Shown in pieces: positions 1-4,589 of a stretch of DNA of 5,509 nt (position 1 is its first letter; each line of letters opens with the position of its first letter). Origin of the DNA: Candidatus Microgenomates bacterium (GTDB taxonomy: Bacteria; Patescibacteriota; Microgenomatia; UBA12405; UBA6130); assembly GCA_015485895.1 (NCBI GenBank), contig WFSR01000057.1:1-5509 (forward strand), in the 5' to 3' direction. A program made the translations under genes and the position numbers. The notes beneath the pieces were generated by a model that worked only from the letters and a program-made list of their open reading frames with translations, did not search any database and was not told where the DNA came from.

Positions 1-162
1 AACTAACCTAGGGGAAGGGAGCCAGGCATCAGACCCGCTCCGACGCTGCGTCGGAGGAGCTGATGCTGGCGACCTATCTGTCACAGCCTTGAAAAGGCTG
101 TTGAGGCATTGTTGGAGGAGATCTCGCCCCTGGAAATGGGGAATAATTGCCGAAAGTTTCAT
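1..162 (-). CDS. Family 2 glycosyltransferase, N-terminal part (runs off left edge)
   Basis: This minus-strand frame starts with ATG at 162-160 and stays open for 54 codons to the window edge. The first 27 residues look like the start of a GT-A family 2 glycosyltransferase: MKLSAIIPHFQGRDLLQQ gives the first beta strand (AIIP, where the nucleotide-sugar fold begins), followed by a helix ending at CLNSLFKAV. In relatives the next element is a strand leading to DNxS/DxS, which would lie off the window. Instead, residues 31-48 (SPASAP...SDAWL) are encoded by a palindromic repeat that interrupts the domain in frame. The ATG overlaps the ychF TGA as ATGA, which suggests co-transcription and translational coupling; there is no Shine-Dalgarno sequence. 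Sugar and acceptor cannot be told. The family call rests on a short N-terminus, so it is likely rather than certain. Confidence 0.72.
   Translation of the reverse strand, partial: MKLSAIIPHFQGRDLLQQCLNSLFKAVTDRSPASAPPTQRRSGSDAWLPSPRLV
18..73. repeat. Palindromic repeat element, copy 1 (56 bp), in frame in a GT2 gene
   Basis: The left arm GGAGCCAGGCATCAGACC (18-35) and right arm GGAGCTGATGCTGGCGAC (56-73) are identical base for base to the arms of the copy at 5313-5392. The arms pair with each other as GCCAG/CTGGC and CATCAG/CTGATG with one bulged G. The 20-bp core holds a perfect 8-bp stem CTCCGACG/CGTCGGAG (38-45 and 49-56) with a 3-nt loop. The element lies inside the minus-strand glycosyltransferase and adds residues SPASAP...SDAWL without breaking the frame. 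No target-site duplication is obvious. Too short to encode a transposase; a non-autonomous, Rickettsia-palindromic-element-like repeat is the best description. Confidence 0.85.
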
Positions 163-1220
163 TGGCCGACCTTAAACTCTACTACATCGCCGTTCCTCAT
201 TTGGTACTCTTTCCCCTCGCTGCGAACCTTTCCGGCCGCCCGAGCTTTTTCCCAACCCCCTAATTCCACAAAGATCGGATAATCAACTACATCCGCCCGG
301 ATAAATTTTTTGGCAAAATCGGAATGGATTGTCCCGGCCGCCGCTACTGCTGTTGTTCCCTGCCTAATCGTCCAGGCCCGGACTTCTTTCTGACCCGCTG
401 TCAAAAAAGAAATCAAGTTAAGCCTTTGATAAGCCAGGGCAACCAGCCGGTCTAATCCGGATGTTTCAAAGCCCAAATCTTGCAAATACTCCTGCCTTTC
501 TTCTTCTGAAAAAGCTCCCAGCTCTGCTTCTACCCGAGCCGAGAGGGGCAAAACTGGTTGCCAATGAAAACCAGCCAAAAGTCGCTCCCGCTCTTTTAGT
601 TGATCTTCGCTCAAATTGGCGACATAGATTACCGGTTTGGCGGTCAAAAGAAACAGCCGCCGGCTCGCCTGGCGTTCTTCGGGCGTCAAATCAACTTCCC
701 GCGCTGGTTGGCCTTGATCTAATCCCTGGCGCAATTTTTCCACCGCCCGCCAGAAAATTTTTTCCTCGTCGCTACCCCCCGGCCGCGGCGGCTTCTGCTT
801 TTCCAAAGTTTGCAAATCAGCCAAAAGCAGTTCGTTTTCAATCACGGCAATGTCATCGGCCGGAGTTTTCCCTGTCCGCGGTATTTGCTTGTCTTCGAAA
901 AAACGCACCACCTCGACAATTAGCGAAACTTCCCGAATATGGGCCAAAAATTGGTTTCCCAAGCCTTCCCCTTGGGCTGCCCCTTTTACCAAACCGGCAA
1001 TATCGACAAATTCCACTACCGCCGGTACTATTTTTTCCGTCTTTACAATCGCCGCTAATTTCTCCAACCGCGGATCAGGCACCGGAACAATACCGGTATT
1101 GGGCTCAATTGTGCAAAAGGGATAAGGGGCCACATCGGCTACCTGCTTTTTCAAAAGGGCATTGAAAAGAGTAGACTTACCTACATTGGGCAACCCGACA
1201 ATCCCCACACTTAATTTCAT
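159..1220 (-). CDS. ychF: Redox/ribosome-associated ATPase YchF (Obg-family P-loop protein)
   Basis: A 353-residue protein, close to the usual family length of about 363. The P-loop GLPNVGKST is at residues 9-17, the switch II/G3 motif DIAG at 73-76 followed by the YchF signature GLVKGAAQGEGLGNQFL, and the G4 position reads NLSE (202-205). That NxxE form, in place of NKxD, is why YchF proteins favour ATP over GTP. SAR at 227-229 fits G5. The region between about 115 and 190 is the helical insertion, and residues from about 268 to 351 form the TGS domain (AWTIRQGTTAVAAAGTIHSD, ending NGDVVEFKVGQ). The family binds ribosomes and is linked to translation and oxidative-stress control in the cytoplasm. 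It is divergent from the flippase operon and its stop overlaps the start of a glycosyltransferase by 4 nt, an unusual partner for a housekeeping gene. Confidence 0.97.
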   Translation of the reverse strand: MKLSVGIVGLPNVGKSTLFNALLKKQVADVAPYPFCTIEPNTGIVPVPDPRLEKLAAIVKTEKIVPAVVEFVDIAGLVKGAAQGEGLGNQFLAHIREVSLIVEVVRFFEDKQIPRTGKTPADDIAVIENELLLADLQTLEKQKPPRPGGSDEEKIFWRAVEKLRQGLDQGQPAREVDLTPEERQASRRLFLLTAKPVIYVANLSEDQLKERERLLAGFHWQPVLPLSARVEAELGAFSEEERQEYLQDLGFETSGLDRLVALAYQRLNLISFLTAGQKEVRAWTIRQGTTAVAAAGTIHSDFAKKFIRADVVDYPIFVELGGWEKARAAGKVRSEGKEYQMRNGDVVEFKVGQ

Positions 1221-1226
1221 TTTCCA

Positions 1227-1235
1227 ATTTTACCA
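1227..1235 (-). promoter_or_regulatory. Predicted extended -10 promoter of ychF, leaderless
   Basis: Read on the minus strand this is TGGTAAAAT, an extended -10 (TGn plus TAAAAT, 5 of 6 to TATAAT). Its last base is 7 positions from the A of the ychF ATG, so the expected transcription start is that A. No good -35 hexamer is seen at 17 bp, which is tolerated when the TG extension is present. No Shine-Dalgarno sequence precedes the ATG. It overlaps the -35 of the divergent promoter, so the two probably compete for polymerase. Confidence 0.55.
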
Positions 1236-1257
1236 CCCCAACCTTCCCTGTTATAAT
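1229..1257 (+). promoter_or_regulatory. Predicted sigma70-type promoter of flippase operon, leaderless
   Basis: TTTACC (1229-1234, 4 of 6 to TTGACA), a 17-bp spacer, and a perfect TATAAT (1252-1257) with a TG extension at 1249-1250. Transcription should begin near 1263-1264, on the ATG of the flippase, leaving no 5' leader. It shares bases with the ychF promoter on the other strand. Confidence 0.68.
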
Positions 1258-1262
1258 TGCCT

Positions 1263-2543
1263 ATGCTTACCAATATTTTCATCAATTTTTTTGCCCAAGG
1301 CTATCTTTTTCTTATTTCCTTTTTTACCCTGCCCGCTATTCTCCGCTACCTCGGCAAAGAACAATTTGGTTTCTTGGCTTTAGCCGCTGCCCTTCTCAAC
1401 TACACCACCACTTTCGACTTCGGCTTTGGGGCCGCCCTTACCCAACGGGTAGCCCGCCTCCGCTCTCAAAATCGCCAGGAGCAACTGAAAATTACCATCC
1501 AAACCGGCTTTCTAACCTACACGCTCTTAGCCGCCGCTATCATCATTTTCCTTGATCTTTTCGCCCAGCCTATTCTTCATCTCTTTAATCTTTCTCCCCA
1601 GCTTTTTGGCCAGGCCCAAAAAATTATGCCCCTTATTGCCCTCAACATTGGTCTTTACTTCCCCACCATTTTTGCCGCCAGTATTTTCCAGGCTGAAAAT
1701 CATTTCTGGCGCTATAACTTGCGCACTTTTATCATCGGCACTGCCAACACTCTGGGTATTTTTTTCCTTGCCAGCCATCACTTCCCCCTCATCACCATTT
1801 TTCAACTGCAAACTATCGCTCTTCTCATCACTCTGGCTTTTGATTTTTGGCTTCTCCGTTCTTATTTAGCCTACCCCCACTTTTCCCGCCGGCATTTTCT
1901 TCAGCTTGGCCGTTTTGCCATCTTTAAATTTTTAAGCAATACTGCCGGCCAAATCAACAACCAGTTCCCAAAATTCTTCCTAGCTTCATTTGTCAATGTT
2001 GCCAGCGTCAGCTATTTCAGCGTGCCCTTCTCTCTAGTTCAAAAATTAGAAGTGCTTTTATCACAAGTTTACATCGTTATCTTCCCCCAAATTTCCCACC
2101 TTCACGGCAAACGGCATTACCGCTCTATTGGCAAGTTATTCTTAAAAGGCGAATTTATCACCGCCCTTCTCATGTCTCTGGCTACTTTTATAGGATTTAT
2201 CTGGGGGCCTTGGCTCTTAAACTGGTGGCTCAAAGACCCACCTTTCGTGGCCCAGATCATTCCAGTTTTTAACATCCTCCTAGTTACTTATCTTGTCCGC
2301 TCCTTGACAGCTATCCCTGTCGCCGTTCTTGAAGGCTTAGGTAACACTAAAACACCGGCTCTTTTAGCTTGGTTGAATACTGCCATTGTTCTCAGCGTAG
2401 GTCCGTTTTTAATCAAAGCTTTGCAAGTGCAAGGGGCAGCTATTCTTATTTTAGTCTATACTCTTGTTAGTGCTCCTCCGGTTATAATTTTAGCAATTAG
2501 GCAAATTTACTACCAAAAAGAAATTGCCAAAATCCAAAAATGA
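1263..2543 (+). CDS. Oligosaccharide/polysaccharide flippase, Wzx-like (MOP superfamily)
   Basis: A 426-residue, very hydrophobic protein with about 11-12 predicted membrane helices, grouped as expected for a MOP-superfamily lipid-linked oligosaccharide flippase. The N-terminus (NIFINFFAQGYLFLISFF, then LPAILRYLGKEQFGFLAL) matches the typical start of this family: a first helix, a short conserved LGxExFG-type turn, then a second helix and the DFGFG motif near residue 52. Proteins of this family flip undecaprenyl-linked sugar repeats, or related lipids, across the cytoplasmic membrane. ATG at 1263 is chosen over the in-frame TTG at 1257 because a strong -10 box covers 1252-1257, so an RNA starting at that promoter would not include the TTG. 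It is the first gene of an operon, and its TGA overlaps the next ATG by 4 nt. The substrate cannot be read from sequence; a teichoic acid or O-antigen type exporter is equally possible. Confidence 0.88.
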   Translation: MLTNIFINFFAQGYLFLISFFTLPAILRYLGKEQFGFLALAAALLNYTTTFDFGFGAALTQRVARLRSQNRQEQLKITIQTGFLTYTLLAAAIIIFLDLFAQPILHLFNLSPQLFGQAQKIMPLIALNIGLYFPTIFAASIFQAENHFWRYNLRTFIIGTANTLGIFFLASHHFPLITIFQLQTIALLITLAFDFWLLRSYLAYPHFSRRHFLQLGRFAIFKFLSNTAGQINNQFPKFFLASFVNVASVSYFSVPFSLVQKLEVLLSQVYIVIFPQISHLHGKRHYRSIGKLFLKGEFITALLMSLATFIGFIWGPWLLNWWLKDPPFVAQIIPVFNILLVTYLVRSLTAIPVAVLEGLGNTKTPALLAWLNTAIVLSVGPFLIKALQVQGAAILILVYTLVSAPPVIILAIRQIYYQKEIAKIQK

Positions 2544-3991
2544 AAAAGGTTGTTTTTATTTTCGGGCTTGATGGAGCCACCTGGAAATTGTTGGATCCCT
2601 GGCTAAAGGCTAGCCATCTCCCTTTCCTGCAAACCCTAGCCCAGCGTGGTTTTACCGCTACCCTGAAAAGCACGATTCCTCCCCTAACCTCCACTGCCTG
2701 GACAACTTTTCAAACCGGCGTCACCCCCGAGAAACACCACATCTTTGGATTTTTCCACCCCAGTGGCCGTTTATACAACTCCCATGACATCCACTACCCC
2801 AAATTTTGGCAAACTGCTGCCAATTATGGCAAGCGGAGTGCCATCATCAACATGCCCCTAACCTATCCCATTCAACCCAATAACGGCTGCTTAGTAAGCT
2901 CATTTTTAACACCTCCCGGCGCCGATTTTGCTTACCCAACCCAACTCCAACTTAAATTACTAAAATCACATTACCAGATTGATCTTCCTTCCAACCACCA
3001 CGGTTTTGCCCCCGAGACGCCGCCATCACCATCAGCCAAACGCACGCTTCATCGGCAAATTCTCTCTCTAATTGCCAGCCGAGAAAAAGCCGCCATTACC
3101 ATCGCCAAACAGGAGGCGTGGGATATCTTTTTCGTTCTTTTTAAGGCCACCGATCTTAGCCAGCATTTCTTTTGGGATGCCAAAGAGACACTAGCCGTTT
3201 ACCAGCGCATTGACCAGGCTATTGCCAAAATTCTCCACGCCTACAAAACTGCTCACCCCAAAACCAAAGTTAACATCCTCATTATTTCCGATCACGGCTT
3301 CCATCCCATCTCTAAATACGATGTTGCTCTCTATCCCCTTCTAGCCAAACTGGGCTTTCTGCCTCAGCGGCCTAATTGGTACCTCAAGTTTCTCCGCGGC
3401 CTCCGAAAAATAAGCAAACTAAAGTATACCACCAAGTTAACTTTTCTCTCTCAACCACAAGTCTTTAGTTACGGCTTAAGTTGGCCTGATGCCTCACCCA
3501 ACACTATTGCCAAGCTAGCCAACACTTTAGCCAAAGTCACGTACCGAGGCCAAAAGATTTTCCAAAAGATTAAAATAGTTCCCCCTAACTCAACTACACT
3601 CCTTAGGATTCTCTGGCTCACTAATCCCACTTTTGCTCCCAATCCCGACCCTCTTTCTGGCCAACTAATTTACCCCAAGATTACTTCTCTCAAGGCCCAT
3701 CACTATTCTGATCCCCGGGGCATTCTCATCGCCGCCGGCCCTCAAATACAACCCAAGCAGAAAAGGCAATTCCTCCATCTCGTCGACCTTGCCGGAAATA
3801 TTCTTTCCCTTTTAGGCATTCCCGCCCCAACTCACTCTAATGGCCGTCTCTATCCCCAACTTTTCAAATTCCCCCAACGGCAGTTATCATCCCAAAGAAA
3901 AACACCCGCCGAAATCACAAAGCCCAAAAGTAAACCTGAAGATGACGCTCTTGTTACCCAGCGTCTCCGACAATTAGGTTATGTCGATTAA
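2540..3991 (+). CDS. Alkaline phosphatase superfamily protein, type I phosphodiesterase/nucleotide pyrophosphatase-like
   Basis: A 483-residue protein with the metal-binding plan of the phosphodiesterase branch of the alkaline phosphatase superfamily. FGLDGATW gives the first metal aspartate (D11). PPLTSTAWTTFQTG carries the likely nucleophile T50, nine residues before the TG at 59-60. TDLSQH gives D205 and H209, and SDHGFHP gives D251 and H252. A late histidine (H387 or H388, before DPRGILIAAGP) probably completes the site. LVDLAGNILSLLGIP (414-428) is the usual C-terminal family signature. The last 45 residues are polar, basic and low in complexity. No signal peptide or membrane helix is visible, so it should act in the cytoplasm, on a phosphodiester or phosphate ester that is not determined. 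It overlaps the flippase by 4 nt and the sulfotransferase by 11 nt. A role in trimming a nucleotide or a lipid-linked glycan intermediate is inference only. Confidence 0.87.
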   Translation: MKKVVFIFGLDGATWKLLDPWLKASHLPFLQTLAQRGFTATLKSTIPPLTSTAWTTFQTGVTPEKHHIFGFFHPSGRLYNSHDIHYPKFWQTAANYGKRSAIINMPLTYPIQPNNGCLVSSFLTPPGADFAYPTQLQLKLLKSHYQIDLPSNHHGFAPETPPSPSAKRTLHRQILSLIASREKAAITIAKQEAWDIFFVLFKATDLSQHFFWDAKETLAVYQRIDQAIAKILHAYKTAHPKTKVNILIISDHGFHPISKYDVALYPLLAKLGFLPQRPNWYLKFLRGLRKISKLKYTTKLTFLSQPQVFSYGLSWPDASPNTIAKLANTLAKVTYRGQKIFQKIKIVPPNSTTLLRILWLTNPTFAPNPDPLSGQLIYPKITSLKAHHYSDPRGILIAAGPQIQPKQKRQFLHLVDLAGNILSLLGIPAPTHSNGRLYPQLFKFPQRQLSSQRKTPAEITKPKSKPEDDALVTQRLRQLGYVD

Positions 3992-4589
3992 GTCCCAAGA
4001 TATCATTATCGTCTCCGGCTTACCGCGATCAGGCACTTCACTAATGATGCAAATTCTCGCTGCTGGCGGTATAAAACTCTTAACCGATAGCCAGCGTCCC
4101 GCTGATATCAACAACCCTCGGGGCTATTATGAATTTGAGCCAGTAAAACACCTGGCTAAAAATGCCAATTGGTTGCCTTTGGCTCAGGGAAAAGCCGTCA
4201 AAATTATCTCCACTCTTTTGCCTCACCTTCCTCTCCATTATCACTACAAAATTATCTTTATGGAAAGAGAGATGAAAGAAATTCTTGCCTCACAAAGACA
4301 AATGCTGCTCCGTAAGGGAGAAAAGGTTGGGCCTCGGCAAGATACCCGATTATCAATCGCCTTTAGTCAGCATCTCCGGACAATTAAAGCTTGGCTTAGG
4401 CGACAAAAAAACTTCGCTGTGCTTTATATCAACTATAACCGGCTCCTAAATCACCCCAATGTGGAAATTGCCAAAATTGGACCATTCTTGGATGTTTCCC
4501 TCAACGTTGCGGCCATGCCAAAAGTTATCGACCCCCGCCTTTATCGCCAACGCGCCACAGCCAAAACCAAAGCTTTAACTGCACGTTAA
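3981..4589 (+). CDS. Sulfotransferase family protein (PAPS-dependent fold)
   Basis: A 202-residue protein, shorter than most sulfotransferases (about 250-300). GLPRSGTS at residues 13-20 is the 5'-phosphosulfate-binding loop for PAPS. R96 and S104 in MEREMKEILASQRQM have the R-x7-S spacing of the 3'-phosphate-binding site. INNPRGYYEFE (43-53) is a motif common in bacterial members, and KVIDPRLYR (181-189) fits the C-terminal loop. The start ATG lies 11 nt inside the end of the phosphodiesterase gene, so the two are probably translationally coupled; there is no usable Shine-Dalgarno sequence. The likely role is transfer of sulfate from PAPS to a glycan or small molecule, perhaps the product exported by the flippase two genes upstream. 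Some proteins with this fold are not proven sulfotransferases. The last 65 nt overlap the convergent glycosyltransferase. Confidence 0.82.
   Translation: MSIKSQDIIIVSGLPRSGTSLMMQILAAGGIKLLTDSQRPADINNPRGYYEFEPVKHLAKNANWLPLAQGKAVKIISTLLPHLPLHYHYKIIFMEREMKEILASQRQMLLRKGEKVGPRQDTRLSIAFSQHLRTIKAWLRRQKNFAVLYINYNRLLNHPNVEIAKIGPFLDVSLNVAAMPKVIDPRLYRQRATAKTKALTAR

Noticed and set aside
18..73. Repeat copy 1 as a transcription terminator or a structured non-coding RNA
   Set aside because: It is an open in-frame part of a GT2 gene, has no T-run, and a second copy sits in the middle of another coding region, where a terminator would be harmful.
84..100. Perfect 7-bp hairpin CAGCCTT-GAA-AAGGCTG next to repeat copy 1, possible terminator after ychF
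   Set aside because: No T-run follows on either strand, and it lies within the glycosyltransferase frame, where it codes for NSLFKAV, a sensible helix for that family. Probably chance.
2..175. Plus-strand open frame across the left edge
   Set aside because: It has no recognisable motif and is antisense to the GT2 start and the ychF end, both of which are supported by family motifs.
461..1165. Long plus-strand open frame opposite ychF
   Set aside because: It is antisense to a clearly conserved YchF; the translation is P/L/R-rich low-quality sequence with no recognisable motif.
1527..1811. Minus-strand open frame opposite the flippase gene
   Set aside because: Its composition (K/G/E/N rich) mirrors hydrophobic codons of the real gene, and no motif is seen.
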